64,000 bases of DNA from JADLAT01 sp964348795 (GCA_964348795.1 CAYGDY010000013.1:1-64000), one strand, 5' to 3'; positions 17,193-26,970 are shown, numbered from the stretch's first letter. Translations and numbers: made by a program. Notes: generated by a model not told the origin, from the letters alone.

Positions 17193-18725
17193 ATGCGTAA
17201 AGAACCGTTTTTATTGTGCATTTTGGATGGCGTGGGCTTGGCAGGCAATGAGATCAGCAATGCTGTGACACGGGCCCATGCGCCAACGCTCAAAAATCTT
17301 CTGCGGAACAGCCCCCATAGCCAACTTCGGACAGATGGGCGCGCGGTGGGTTTGCCGGACGGACAGATGGGAAATTCCGAAGTCGGGCACCAGACGATTG
17401 GTTCTGGGCGTATTACAAAACAACCTTTGGTACAAATTACGGATGATCTGGAATCCAAAATTTTTGAAACGCTCGATACGTTTAAAACCTATCAGGACCG
17501 CACAAAAAACAGCAGGGCTATTCATTTGATGGGTTTGATGTCGGATGGCGGCGTCCATAGCCACGGGGATCACGCGCTGGAAGTAGCAAAAATTTTCAAT
17601 AAAACAGGCCAGCAGGTTTTTGTGCATGCCTTTATGGACGGGCGGGATGTACCGCCGCGCTCGGGGAAAGAGTATCTCACCACCATGCAAGGCAAGATGT
17701 CGGAACTGGAAAACGTCCATCTGGCCAGCGTGATTGGCCGTTTTTATGCGATGGATCGGGATAACAGATGGGAGCGTGTGGATGAAGCCTGGCAAATGCT
17801 GACCCAAGGGAAGGGCACGCGCTACGAAGAGCTTTCATCGCTGTTTGCCTCTGCCTATGCGGGTGAGAAAAACGCCACGGATGAGTTTATCCCGCCCGCT
17901 CGGCTGGTTTTACCGTGTGGCATTGATCCGGTGATGCGGGATGGGGATTCCGCATTTTTCTTTAACTATAGAACGGACAGGGCGCGGGAATTGACGAACC
18001 TGTTGTTGGGCAATGCTATAGAAGGATATGATTACCAGCCTGTGAAACTCTCGGCTGTGGGCGGAATGGCGATGTATGATGCGCGCTTTTCGGGTAAACT
18101 CGATGCTATGTATCTCGAACACCCCATCGTCAATACGCTCGGGGAGTGCATGCAACAGTGGGGCAAGACACAGCTCCGTATTGCGGAGACGGAGAAATTT
18201 GCGCATGTCACGTTTTTTATGAATTCGGGGCGCGATGATCCGTATGAGGGGGAAGACCGAATTTTGGTAGACTCTCCCAAGGTCAAGACCTACGATCTTC
18301 AGCCTGAAATGTCCCTGCCTGCGGTGACCGATCAATTGCTGGGGGTGATTTATAAAGGAACTTATGATTTTATCGTTCTCAATATCGCCAATGGCGATAT
18401 GGTCGGGCATACGGGGGATATGAGCGCCGCGATCAAGGCGGTCGAGGCGATTGATACAGCCCTGACGCAGATTGTTGGGGCCATTTCGGATGTCAACGGG
18501 CAGACGTTGATACTGGCCGATCACGGGAATGTGGAGGAGATGGAGCTGGATGGGCAACCCTCAACGCAACACAGCACCAATCCCGTGCCCTGTATTTATT
18601 ACGGGAACCGGAAGCTGACCTTGCATGATGGGGGGCTGGCGGATGTCGCGCCCACGGTCTTGGCTCTGATGGATATGGATATCCCAGAGGAAATGACAGG
18701 AAAGCCCCTGTTCGATATGGGTTAG
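17193..18725 (+). CDS. gpmI: 2,3-bisphosphoglycerate-independent phosphoglycerate mutase
   Basis: 510 residues from ATG 17193, chosen for AGGAG five bases upstream; a GTG at 17178 would be longer. It interconverts 3- and 2-phosphoglycerate in glycolysis and gluconeogenesis using two Mn2+ ions. Asp12 (CILDGVGL) and the catalytic nucleophile Ser62 (GNSEVGH) are at the exact family positions. Other metal-binding motifs follow: HSHGDHA, MDGRDVPPRS, FFNYRTDRARE, NGDMVGHTGD and ADHGNVEEM. Its length is standard for the family (about 510). It appears to be a single gene; a family A-like repeat cluster follows it. Confidence 0.95.
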   Translation: MRKEPFLLCILDGVGLAGNEISNAVTRAHAPTLKNLLRNSPHSQLRTDGRAVGLPDGQMGNSEVGHQTIGSGRITKQPLVQITDDLESKIFETLDTFKTYQDRTKNSRAIHLMGLMSDGGVHSHGDHALEVAKIFNKTGQQVFVHAFMDGRDVPPRSGKEYLTTMQGKMSELENVHLASVIGRFYAMDRDNRWERVDEAWQMLTQGKGTRYEELSSLFASAYAGEKNATDEFIPPARLVLPCGIDPVMRDGDSAFFFNYRTDRARELTNLLLGNAIEGYDYQPVKLSAVGGMAMYDARFSGKLDAMYLEHPIVNTLGECMQQWGKTQLRIAETEKFAHVTFFMNSGRDDPYEGEDRILVDSPKVKTYDLQPEMSLPAVTDQLLGVIYKGTYDFIVLNIANGDMVGHTGDMSAAIKAVEAIDTALTQIVGAISDVNGQTLILADHGNVEEMELDGQPSTQHSTNPVPCIYYGNRKLTLHDGGLADVAPTVLALMDMDIPEEMTGKPLFDMG

Positions 18726-18798
18726 GCGGGTTCTGAGTCAAAGAAGATGGGGCTGACGCTTCACTTATAGCCATTCCAAATAAGAACGATACATTTTC

Positions 18799-18931
18799 GG
18801 TCATCCCGTGGGCATTTTGCGAAGCAAAATTGGCACGCACGGGATCCGGTGATGTGAGCGGCAAAGCCGCTCTCTTTTCTGGACCCCCCGCACTTTAAGC
18901 TTGGCATTCGCCAAGCGGCGGGGGTGACGGG
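18799..18931. repeat. Dispersed palindromic repeat between gpmI and the helicase gene
   Basis: It begins ggtcatcccgtgggcattttg and ends gcgggggtgacggg, with internal inverted segments (GCATTTTGC/GCAAAAT and AAGCTTGGCATTCGCCAAG). Similar text recurs in degraded form at 29812-29870. It separates two convergent genes. Confidence 0.7.
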
Positions 18932-18947
18932 AAAGCGTTTTTAAAAA

Positions 18948-20738
18948 CTACCGTGCCCGTTGACTGGGTTTTCCTCCACTGAAAGGGCGTTTGGGACCGG
19001 ACAATTTTTGACCTTGCGGCTTGGCACCCTGTGGTTTCCCCCCGAAAGCGGGTTTCCCGCCGGATGGTTTCCCTTTGGTGCTCACAAATTTGCTTCCATC
19101 GGGTTTGCGGGAGCGCGGACGGTCACCGCTGGCGGTTCTGTCATCGGCTCTGTCGCCCCCAAAGGTTTTTTTGCCTCCGAAGGGTTTGGCTTCGGGCCTT
19201 TGGCTATCCGTGCGTTCGCCACGTGGTCTGTCATCCGATCTTGCGAAGGTGGGTTTTCCCCCAAAGGAAGGTTTGCCCGATTTGGGTTTGTCCCCCCACG
19301 GTTTTTTGAAACCTGTGCCTTCGGCCCGTTCGGGTCTTTCAGTTCTTTGTGGTCTTTCGGAGCGTTCCGGTCTATCTGCACGTGGTGGCGCGGCCCTGTC
19401 CGGTGTGAAGGCGGGGCGGTCTTGTCTGGGGCGATCATCCCGCTGAGGTCTGTCATCTCTGGGACGATCATCTCTTCTGGGTCTGTCGTCTCTTGTCCGT
19501 TCCGCACGGGGGTGTTCCGCACGTTGTGGGCGGGAGTCTCTGTCGCCCTCGGGTCTGGGTTTTCTGGCGAAGGGTTTGGGGGCTCCTCCTGCTCTGGCGG
19601 GTCTTCTGGAGGGGCCTTTGCGCGGACCGAAATTTTGTGGTCGTTCGTTTTTGGCATCTGGGTTGATCAGGCATTCAATGGCGTACCATTTTCTGCCATC
19701 TTGCGGCGTGATCAGGCACAAGGCCGAGCCTTCGGCCCCTGCGCGTGCTGTTCTGCCGATCCGGTGGATGTAATCCTCCGGCACTTGCGGCAGGTCATAG
19801 TTAATCACGTGTTCGATATGCGGGATGTCCAGTCCGCGGGCGGCAACATCTGTGGCCACCAGAATGCGGTACTTCATGGCGCGGAAATCACGGATAACGC
19901 GGTCCCGCTTGGATTGTTTGAGGTCCCCGTGAATGGCTTCGGCGGAATGATCCTCACGGGTCAGGCGTTTGGCCAGACGATCCGCGCCGAATTTTGTTTT
20001 CACGAAGATGATGATCGAGCCAGCGCGGGTATCAAGCTGGCGCAGGAGTTCATCGTATTTTTCCTCTTCCGTCACGCGCAGGACTTCCTGCTTGATGTTT
20101 TCCATTGGTTTGGTCGTTGAGCCGACTGCCACACGAACAGGGTTATTGAGGTAGTTTTCAGACAATTTGACGATTTCACGCGGTAGAGTTGCGGAAAACA
20201 TGAGAGTTTGTTTTTGCTTGGGCATGTATTTGAAGATGCGCTCCAGCTGGATTCCAAAACCCATATCGAGCATGCGGTCCGTTTCATCCAGTACCAGAAA
20301 ACCGGCATTATGGAGCTTGAGGCTCCCGCGCTCCAGATGGTCGTTGATCCGGCCTGGTGTGCCGATAATGATGCGGGGCATTTGCTTGAGCTGGGTAAAT
20401 TGCTTGCCCATGGACTCGCCGCCGATGAGAAAGGCGGTTTTGATCTCGGATTTGGGGCCGAGCAGGGCGTGGATCGTGTCCATCACCTGCCGTGCGAGCT
20501 CCCGTGTGGGGGTCAGGACAAGGCCTGCGCCTTGCGGATTGTCGAGCAGGGACTGGATCATCGGGATTGAAAAGGCCCCTGTTTTTCCCGTGCCGGTCTG
20601 AGCCGATCCCAGAACATCGCGTCCTTCGAGTGCGTGGGGTATGGCTTGCGCCTGAACGGGGGTAGGGGTGGTAAATTCCATCCGTGCAAGGGATTTAATC
20701 AGCTGGGGGTGCAGGCCGAGGCCATCAAAATTTTTCAT
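18948..20738 (-). CDS. DEAD-box family ATP-dependent RNA helicase
   Basis: About 596 residues from ATG 20738, preceded by AGGAAA; a longer frame to 20894 lacks a ribosome binding site. The Q motif is TPTPVQAQAI, motif I is AQTGTGKTG, motif II is DETD rather than DEAD, motif III is SAT and motif VI is HRIGRTARAG. The helicase core spans residues 1 to about 375. The rest is a low-complexity tail rich in Arg, Asp, Pro, Lys and Gly (DDRPRDDRPQRDDRPRQD), typical of RNA-binding, condensate-forming tails of RhlE-like helicases. It probably unwinds RNA in ribosome assembly or decay. The nearest group is RhlE/CshA-like, but this cannot be fixed by eye. Confidence 0.9.
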   Translation of the reverse strand: MKNFDGLGLHPQLIKSLARMEFTTPTPVQAQAIPHALEGRDVLGSAQTGTGKTGAFSIPMIQSLLDNPQGAGLVLTPTRELARQVMDTIHALLGPKSEIKTAFLIGGESMGKQFTQLKQMPRIIIGTPGRINDHLERGSLKLHNAGFLVLDETDRMLDMGFGIQLERIFKYMPKQKQTLMFSATLPREIVKLSENYLNNPVRVAVGSTTKPMENIKQEVLRVTEEEKYDELLRQLDTRAGSIIIFVKTKFGADRLAKRLTREDHSAEAIHGDLKQSKRDRVIRDFRAMKYRILVATDVAARGLDIPHIEHVINYDLPQVPEDYIHRIGRTARAGAEGSALCLITPQDGRKWYAIECLINPDAKNERPQNFGPRKGPSRRPARAGGAPKPFARKPRPEGDRDSRPQRAEHPRAERTRDDRPRRDDRPRDDRPQRDDRPRQDRPAFTPDRAAPPRADRPERSERPQRTERPERAEGTGFKKPWGDKPKSGKPSFGGKPTFARSDDRPRGERTDSQRPEAKPFGGKKTFGGDRADDRTASGDRPRSRKPDGSKFVSTKGKPSGGKPAFGGKPQGAKPQGQKLSGPKRPFSGGKPSQRAR

Positions 20739-21027
20739 TTGTTGTTTCCTTAAAGGTTTCAAGTGGTCAAAAATACGACAGGGGTTCACCACATGGCGGA
20801 CACCTGTTTTGTTCGATAGAGGACCCTTTTGAAATGCTAAGAAAAATCCGGAATGTTGGTGGAGCTCGTGGGCCCTGCCTGTTTTTCCGGACAAATGAAA
20901 ACTTTTCTTTTAAGCCCCGCCCTTGTTACAAGAGCTGTCTGCCAAACGTCAGCGTATGTATGACAGAGTTTCACGACTCCGTCAAACTTTTTCCGTAAAT
21001 TCTTTGAAATCGAAGTGTCCACACGCC

Positions 21028-22749
21028 TTAGAAGGCCTTGCTCAGGTTAAAGTAGAAGCGGGGATCCTGATCCCGCTGGGTCTGGACATCCCGATCCAGA
21101 GGTAGAGCCACGGCAAAGTCGGCTTTGACCTGACTGGGGAATGTCGCGCGCACCCCAAACCCTGTCGAAGTCGCGGTTTCTTGTTCCTGTGTGACCACCG
21201 CCGCATCATCGTTCCAGACATGACCGGCATCGAAAAACCCGAAAAGCTGGTAGGTTTCAAGGAAACGGATGGGTTGGGGGGTATTCCACTGGACTTCGAG
21301 TTTACCGGAAATGCCCTGATCCCCGATGATTTCGGAAGAGTCGAAGGCGCGGCCAATATCCATCCCGCCCACGCCGAATTCCTCCGCGCTGAGCAAGGGG
21401 GTGCTGGAAAGCTGGCCCTTGGCGGCTACAAGCAGGTTGACCTGAGAGGTGACACGCTGGAGCCGTTGCATATCCACATTCAACTTCGTGAATTCCGGAT
21501 CGCCCAAGGCGCGGCTGAGGTTCGCGTCCCCTTTATCACTGGCGCCAAAAATGCTGAGTCCCTTGGCTAGCTCTATATTGATGACGTTGGCGCCTGCCCC
21601 CAAAAAGGTATCCAGATATTCATAGTTTAAACCGGCCCGTAGAGCACGGATGCTGTCTTCCCTGCGGTCCACAATGTTCTTGCTGATGACATCGCGCCAG
21701 TCAAACAGGCCGTAAACGGTCAGGTTTTGTTGTCTGGCCCGAATCAGGGGATGATCAACCTTGACACTCATATAATCGGAATGTCCCGTCACATCGAACT
21801 GCCCGAGATCAAAGCCCGGATCGGTGTTGGAATGGTTGATATTGAAATGCAGGGCCGTACCGTAGCTGTAAATCGGCTGGTCATAGCCGGCCGCAACGTA
21901 GGTCAGCTCGGAACCTGGTGTGACAACAACCTGTCCGGTTATTCTCTCGGAAAGTCCCAGCGCGGAATTCAGGGAACCGGCCATGCTGAGCTGATAGGGG
22001 CCCAGATAACGACTTCCGTAATTATTGGCTGAAATCAGGGCGTCATAGACTTTGCGCTCTGTCAAAATCGTGAGGTCCGCCGCGCCCGTTTTGGTCTTGG
22101 AGGGGCTGATGATGCTTCGGGCGCTGATGCCCGGGAGGTCATTGATCAGGAGCAGGGCGCGCTCAAGTTCCTTGACATTCAGGGGGCCTTTGTCTTTGAC
22201 ATGGCTGGCGTAGCCCATGATGAAGTCACGGGGGATGTCTTTTTTTTCCCCCTCTACGGTAATCGTGTCGATGTAGCCCTCTACGGCCTTGAGGTGCACA
22301 ATGCCGCCATCAATGGTCTGGGGAGGGACGATCACCTGCGTAAGGATATAGCCGTTGTTCCGGTAGTGGTTCGTCAGGGCGCTGGCGATCCCGTACACAT
22401 CGGCTAGCGAGATTTTCGCCCCCAGCTTGTCGGCGTACAGGGATTCGATTTGTGCCGGTGTGTAAAGGGTCATCCCGTCCACCTGCACGCCACTGAGCAC
22501 AAATGTGATTTTTTCCGCGCCGGCAGGCGCTTTTTGCAGGACGCTTTCCTTGACTTCGACCTGCGGGGCCACACGGGGGGTGTAGGGTTCGACCGGCAGG
22601 TTCCGGTCAACACGGCCAGGGGAGGCTGTGCCCTGCGCCGCATCGGGAACCGTCTGTGCAAAGGCCGAAGCGTTTGCCACAAGAAAAGAGGCTGTTGTTA
22701 CGAGAAGCAGGCGGGAGAGCTTATGGTGTGTCATGATCTTGATCTTCAT
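21028..22749 (-). CDS. TpsB family outer-membrane transporter (ShlB/FhaC/HecB)
   Basis: A 573-residue outer-membrane protein with a signal peptide (residues about 10-32, ending AFA) and a short proline-rich linker. A POTRA_2 domain follows (ITFVLSGVQVDGMTLYTPAQIE to VHLKAVEGYI, about 80-160), then a ShlB-type POTRA (ITVEGEKKDIPRDFI...) and a C-terminal beta barrel (about 240-573) ending in aromatic Phe. The hallmark barrel segment FFDAGHVWND is present. TpsB proteins export a single large TpsA exoprotein across the outer membrane. No TpsA partner gene is visible in this window, so the substrate must be encoded elsewhere. A second ATG at 22734 is an alternative start. Confidence 0.88.
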   Translation of the reverse strand: MKIKIMTHHKLSRLLLVTTASFLVANASAFAQTVPDAAQGTASPGRVDRNLPVEPYTPRVAPQVEVKESVLQKAPAGAEKITFVLSGVQVDGMTLYTPAQIESLYADKLGAKISLADVYGIASALTNHYRNNGYILTQVIVPPQTIDGGIVHLKAVEGYIDTITVEGEKKDIPRDFIMGYASHVKDKGPLNVKELERALLLINDLPGISARSIISPSKTKTGAADLTILTERKVYDALISANNYGSRYLGPYQLSMAGSLNSALGLSERITGQVVVTPGSELTYVAAGYDQPIYSYGTALHFNINHSNTDPGFDLGQFDVTGHSDYMSVKVDHPLIRARQQNLTVYGLFDWRDVISKNIVDRREDSIRALRAGLNYEYLDTFLGAGANVINIELAKGLSIFGASDKGDANLSRALGDPEFTKLNVDMQRLQRVTSQVNLLVAAKGQLSSTPLLSAEEFGVGGMDIGRAFDSSEIIGDQGISGKLEVQWNTPQPIRFLETYQLFGFFDAGHVWNDDAAVVTQEQETATSTGFGVRATFPSQVKADFAVALPLDRDVQTQRDQDPRFYFNLSKAF

Positions 22750-22970
22750 TTCAATAAGAGGTCAACATATCCGCACTCGGTGGACCGGATTTTGGGATAA
22801 AAGCAGAATGCCAGAAATTTACAACAGGTTTCCTATTCTCAATTCTCTCTCATTTCTATGCTATTTTTTGTGTGCTGACAAGTCCTTACCATTGTTTTTT
22901 CAATGATTTTCAATAATGTTTTTGTGAGTCCTGTCGGGAAAAAGTCTGGAGGGTAAGGCCCTGTGCTGTT

Positions 22971-23516
22971 TTACATCCATCGGGTCGGAGTTTGTGGCGC
23001 GTTATAATCCTGTGGTGTCAGATAGAGTGATATTTTTCCAGAGTCTAATTCGATCTGTTCCCATTCTGTTTGGGGAAAGGTTATCACGCTCAGTGTTGCG
23101 GGCGGATAGCCCTGCATCAGGCGATGGACGATGGTTTCGGGCGCATGGGTGCTGAACGCGGCGCAGAGTTCGTGCAGGGCAGGATTATGTCCTATAACAA
23201 GGAGGGTGTCCGCCGTATCGCGGGTCCCTTGTATAATATGAAAGAGGCCGGATTTGCTCGTCTCGTACAGGGTTGGGAGGAAATGCGTGGAGATCTCCCG
23301 TGGGAAATGCTGTTTCATGATTCTGCAGGTTTCCTGCGTGCGTCTGGCAGAAGAGCACAATACCAGATCGGGCAGGAGGGCGCGCTTCATCATCTCCCGC
23401 CCCAGCGCGTTGGCATCCATCTGGCCTTTGGGGGTCAGGGGGCGCTCGTGATCCCTAGTGTTGCCGAGATCAAGCGGCATGGCCTGGGCATGACGGAGGA
23501 GATACAGGGTTTTCAT
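22971..23516 (-). CDS. SixA-like histidine phosphatase family protein
   Basis: 181 residues. The catalytic RHG-type motif LYLLRHAQAMP is at the N-terminus, SSARRTQETCRIM is the second conserved arginine region, and LLVIGHNPALHEL carries the second catalytic histidine. This is the SixA branch of the histidine phosphatase superfamily, which removes phosphate from phosphohistidine residues such as those of HPt domains. The gene lies 17 bases downstream of rnd on the same strand, so they probably share a transcript. Its target is unknown; the HPt domain of the hybrid kinase near 55 kb is one speculative partner. Confidence 0.85.
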   Translation of the reverse strand: MKTLYLLRHAQAMPLDLGNTRDHERPLTPKGQMDANALGREMMKRALLPDLVLCSSARRTQETCRIMKQHFPREISTHFLPTLYETSKSGLFHIIQGTRDTADTLLVIGHNPALHELCAAFSTHAPETIVHRLMQGYPPATLSVITFPQTEWEQIELDSGKISLYLTPQDYNAPQTPTRWM

Positions 23517-23532
23517 CGTATCGGAGCGCGGC

Positions 23533-24705
23533 CTATTCTCGTATTTTTGTTTCGGGTGACACTTCGTATTTTACTATTTTTGCGTCTTTAAGTCCAATAG
23601 CCAGCGCGCCTTGTTTGAGGGCCAGCGCTTCCTTGCCAAACAAGTCAAAGCGCCAGCCCTTGAGGGCGGGAATGGGGGCTGTATCGTTCAGGGCCAGTGC
23701 GTCGATCTCTTCGGCGGAGGCGATGAGTTTTGTGGCAACACCGTGTTCCGCGCTCTGGAGCTTCAAAAGCATCCGCAAAATATCGGCTGTGGCGCTGACT
23801 GAAGGGGGGAGGGCCCGTTTTTTCTCGGCTTCTGGCCATGTATCGGGAGGGCTGTTCAGTGTGGATTCGATGATATCGAGCAAGGTTTTCCCCAACCCGC
23901 CTTTTTTGAGATCATCGGGAATATTCCGGATTTTCTGGAGCTGGCTTTCCGTGCGGGGAAGCTGGCCTGCGATATCGGCCAGCGTTTCGTCTTTCATAAT
24001 CCAGTTGCGCGGGATATCGCGGTCCTGCGCACGGCCCTCGCGCCAGATGGTCAGGGCGCGTAAAACAGCGAGCGTTTTGGGGCGTGGGGTCTTGATCTTA
24101 ATTCGTTTCCAGAGCTGGGCCGGATCGTTTTTGTAAGTGGCGGGATCCAGCAGAATGGATTCTTCTTCCTCGACCCATCCCGTGCGGCCTTTCTTCTCCA
24201 GTTTTTGTGCCAGATGGTGATACACATCAATCAAATGCGTGACATCGCCCAGCGCGTAATGGAGCTGTTTGTCGCTCAAGGGGCGTACGGACCAGTTGGT
24301 ATATTGCACGCTTTTGTCAATGGACTGGCCGGTGATATCCCGTACCAGCGCGTCATAGCCGATGGAATCACCATAGCCGCAGACCATGGCCGCAATTTGC
24401 GTATCGAACAGGGGTGCGGGGACTGTGCCCGTGAGGTTGTAGAAAATCTCCATATCCTGCCGCCCCGCATGCAGGACTTTCAGAATCGCGGGGTTGAACA
24501 ACAGGTCAAAGACCGGCGCCAAATCCAGATCCTTGGCCAGAGGGTCAATCGCGGCGGGGTGTTTGTCAGGGCCGCTGATCTGGATCAGGCAGAGTTTGGG
24601 GTAATAGGTTTTCTCGCGCAGGAATTCCGTGTCCAGTGTGATGAAGGGCGCGCCCGTCAATGTGGCGCAGAACGATTCCAGTGTTTTTTGATCGGTGATA
24701 AGCAT
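23533..24705 (-). CDS. rnd: Ribonuclease D
   Basis: About 390 residues from ATG 24705; a TTG two codons upstream is also open. The DEDD-type 3'-5' exonuclease domain is at the N-terminus: FITLDTEFLREKTYYPKL carries the first Asp/Glu pair, and LHYALGDVTHLIDVYHHL carries the late motif. An HRDC domain follows (LTIWREGRAQDRDIPRNWIM). RNase D trims tRNA 3' ends and other stable RNA precursors. Length is normal for the family. It is the first gene of a short operon with the SixA-like phosphatase. Confidence 0.92.
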   Translation of the reverse strand: MLITDQKTLESFCATLTGAPFITLDTEFLREKTYYPKLCLIQISGPDKHPAAIDPLAKDLDLAPVFDLLFNPAILKVLHAGRQDMEIFYNLTGTVPAPLFDTQIAAMVCGYGDSIGYDALVRDITGQSIDKSVQYTNWSVRPLSDKQLHYALGDVTHLIDVYHHLAQKLEKKGRTGWVEEEESILLDPATYKNDPAQLWKRIKIKTPRPKTLAVLRALTIWREGRAQDRDIPRNWIMKDETLADIAGQLPRTESQLQKIRNIPDDLKKGGLGKTLLDIIESTLNSPPDTWPEAEKKRALPPSVSATADILRMLLKLQSAEHGVATKLIASAEEIDALALNDTAPIPALKGWRFDLFGKEALALKQGALAIGLKDAKIVKYEVSPETKIRE

Positions 24706-25005
24706 AACCAAGAGCTTTTAAACTGCCAGTGCGGGATATACAAAGGATTTATTTCAAGAATGCTTGTTCTTGATTTGTTCCACATGAAACAGTTTGTTTT
24801 TCCCAATAAGGATTCGGCACAGTGTCCGTAGCAGAGTGGCATTCCTGTACCCCGTAAGCCAATAGCGCGAATTTATATTTTTCATAATTATTTTATACCG
24901 AAAAAACGTACGCCTCTCAATGATCCTGTCACAAAAAACCCTTTCCGTCTGCCGTTCTTCCTGCTAGAAAACACGGATACTAAGCCGAAAAAGGACTGAA
25001 CCCAT
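24706..25005. other. Intergenic region between rnd and aspS, nothing recognised
   Basis: This roughly 300-base divergent spacer must hold promoters for rnd and aspS, but I see no convincing -35/-10 pair, terminator, riboswitch or small gene. The part from 24870 to 24905 is AT-rich, which would suit a promoter. Confidence 0.5.
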
Positions 25006-26805
25006 ATGCATGTTTACCGATCCCACACCTGCGCCCAGCTCCGGAAAGCCGATGTCGGGCAAAATGTTAAGCTTTCGGGCTGGATTCACCGTCTGCGCAA
25101 TCACGGTGGGGTGGTGTTTGTGGACTTACGCGATACCTATGGTCTGACGCAGTGCGTGGTGGAGGAAGGCTCGGCTGTGTTGGAAACGCTCTCCGTCTTG
25201 CGGCATGAATCCGTGATTACGGTGGAGGGCGCAGTGATGGCGCGTACCCCCGAAACCGTGAACCCCAAAATGCCCACAGGGGAAATCGAAATTTCCATTC
25301 AAACGGTGACGGTGCAATCGTCTGCCGATGTGATCCCGTTTCAGGTGGCGGATGAGGACGGCGCGGGGGAGGAGATTCGCCTGCGTCACCGCTATATCGA
25401 CTTGCGCCGCGAGAAAATGCAAAAGAATATCCGTCTGCGCAATTCTGTGGTGGCCTCCATGCGCAAGCGGATGTGGGCCAATGATTTTCAGGAGTTCCAA
25501 ACCCCTATCCTGACGGCCAGTTCGCCAGAGGGCGCGCGGGATTATCTGGTGCCTTCTCGCCTGCATCCGGGCAAATTCTACGCCCTGCCCCAAGCCCCGC
25601 AACAGTTTAAACAGCTCCTGATGATGGGCGGGTTTGATAAATATTTTCAAGTCGCGCCGTGTTTCCGCGATGAAGACGGGCGGGCGGATCGACTGGCGGA
25701 GTTTTACCAGCTCGATGTCGAAATGAGCTTCGTCACGCAGGAAGACGTGCATGCCACCATGCGTCCCGTCATTGAAGGGGTTTTTAACGAATTTGCAGAT
25801 TTCACGGGCGAAAAGCGCCGTGTGGAGTGGCTTCCTGATATGCGCTATGCGGATGCGTTGCTGAAATACGGTTCGGACAAGCCCGATTTGCGGAATCCCT
25901 TGGTGATTTCGGATGTGACCGCCGTGTTCGCGCGGGATGATGTGGAGTTCAAGGCGTTCAAGGGCACGATTGAAAAGGGCGGGGTGGTACGTGCCATCCG
26001 CGCCCCCAATGTGGCCGATCAACCGCGTAGTTTCTTTGACAAGCTCAATAGCTGGGCGCAATCCCAAGGCGCGCCGGGGCTGGGGTATATATTATTTAAG
26101 GATGCCACAGGGCAAGGGCCGATTGCCAAATTTGTCCCTGAGGCCGCGCAAGGCCAGTTGCGCGAATTGACTGGAAGCGCTGAGGGCGATGCCGTGTTCT
26201 TTATCTGTAACATGGAGGCCGCCGCCGCGAAATTTGCGGGGCAGGCGCGGGATGCCATTTGCGATGCGATGGGCAATAGAGAGCAGGGCGTGTACAAATT
26301 CTGCTGGGTTGTGGATTTCCCGATGTATGAATTCGATGAAAAGGCGCAGAAAATTGATTTCGCGCATAACCCGTTTTCGATGCCGCAAGGGGGGCTCGAA
26401 GCCCTTGAAACCCAAGACCCGCTCACTATCTGGGCGAACCAGTATGACTGCGTGTGCAACGGGTTTGAAATTGCCTCGGGCGCAATCCGGAACCACAAGC
26501 CAGACATCATGGAAAAGGCCTTTGCGCTGGCAGGCTATGGGCGCGATGTGCTGGAGGCCAAATTCGGCGGGATGCTCAATGCCATGCGCTATGGCGCGCC
26601 GCCGCACGGGGGCTGTGCCTTCGGGATTGACCGGATTGTGATGTTGCTGGCCGATGAACCCAATTTGCGGGAGGTCTATGCGTTCGTGATGAACGGGCAG
26701 TACGAGGACCTTATGATGGGCGCGCCATCCAGACCCGATGAAGCGCAATTGCGCGATCTGCACCTGAAACTGGCTCTGCCGAAGCCCAAGACGGAGGCCG
26801 CATAG
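25006..26805 (+). CDS. aspS: Aspartate-tRNA ligase, probably non-discriminating
   Basis: A 599-residue class II synthetase of bacterial type. The anticodon-binding OB fold covers residues 1 to about 110 (LSGWIHRLRNHGGVVFVDLRD). Class II motif 2 is FRDEDGRADRLAEFYQLDVEMSF and motif 3 is GGCAFGIDRIVML; the bacterial GAD insertion lies between (about 290-420). The residue corresponding to His31 of Pseudomonas aeruginosa AspRS is histidine here (His33 in RNHGG). That histidine is associated with non-discriminating enzymes that also charge tRNA-Asn, implying a GatCAB amidotransferase elsewhere in the genome. Alphaproteobacteria commonly use this route. Confidence 0.95.
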   Translation: MHVYRSHTCAQLRKADVGQNVKLSGWIHRLRNHGGVVFVDLRDTYGLTQCVVEEGSAVLETLSVLRHESVITVEGAVMARTPETVNPKMPTGEIEISIQTVTVQSSADVIPFQVADEDGAGEEIRLRHRYIDLRREKMQKNIRLRNSVVASMRKRMWANDFQEFQTPILTASSPEGARDYLVPSRLHPGKFYALPQAPQQFKQLLMMGGFDKYFQVAPCFRDEDGRADRLAEFYQLDVEMSFVTQEDVHATMRPVIEGVFNEFADFTGEKRRVEWLPDMRYADALLKYGSDKPDLRNPLVISDVTAVFARDDVEFKAFKGTIEKGGVVRAIRAPNVADQPRSFFDKLNSWAQSQGAPGLGYILFKDATGQGPIAKFVPEAAQGQLRELTGSAEGDAVFFICNMEAAAAKFAGQARDAICDAMGNREQGVYKFCWVVDFPMYEFDEKAQKIDFAHNPFSMPQGGLEALETQDPLTIWANQYDCVCNGFEIASGAIRNHKPDIMEKAFALAGYGRDVLEAKFGGMLNAMRYGAPPHGGCAFGIDRIVMLLADEPNLREVYAFVMNGQYEDLMMGAPSRPDEAQLRDLHLKLALPKPKTEAA

Positions 26806-26838
26806 CGTTTTCGTTTAGGGTAGAGTGAGATAAAAAAT

Positions 26839-26970
26839 GTCATCCCGACCAAGGCAACGCCGCGTGGAGGGATCTGGGCCCCGTGGTGTATGGGGTGAGA
26901 TCCCTCGACTACGCTCGGGATGACAAAAGGAGGGGCTCGGGATGACAAAAGGAGGGGCTCGGGATGACAA
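26839..26970. repeat. Dispersed palindromic repeat (family A) with 22-bp tandem extension
   Basis: An inverted repeat beginning gtcatcccgaccaaggcaac ends ctacgctcgggatgac near 26924. Its last part is then repeated in tandem: a 22-bp unit starts at 26914, 26936 and 26958 (third copy incomplete). It separates convergent aspS and the coiled-coil gene. Confidence 0.8.

Noticed and set aside
20837..21022. 61-residue minus-strand frame upstream of the helicase gene
   Set aside because: It has no recognisable domain or ribosome binding site and lies in the leader of the helicase gene.
26914..26970. Possible CRISPR array
   Set aside because: The units are directly adjacent 22-bp copies without distinct spacers, and no cas gene is present. 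It is a tandem extension of a dispersed repeat.
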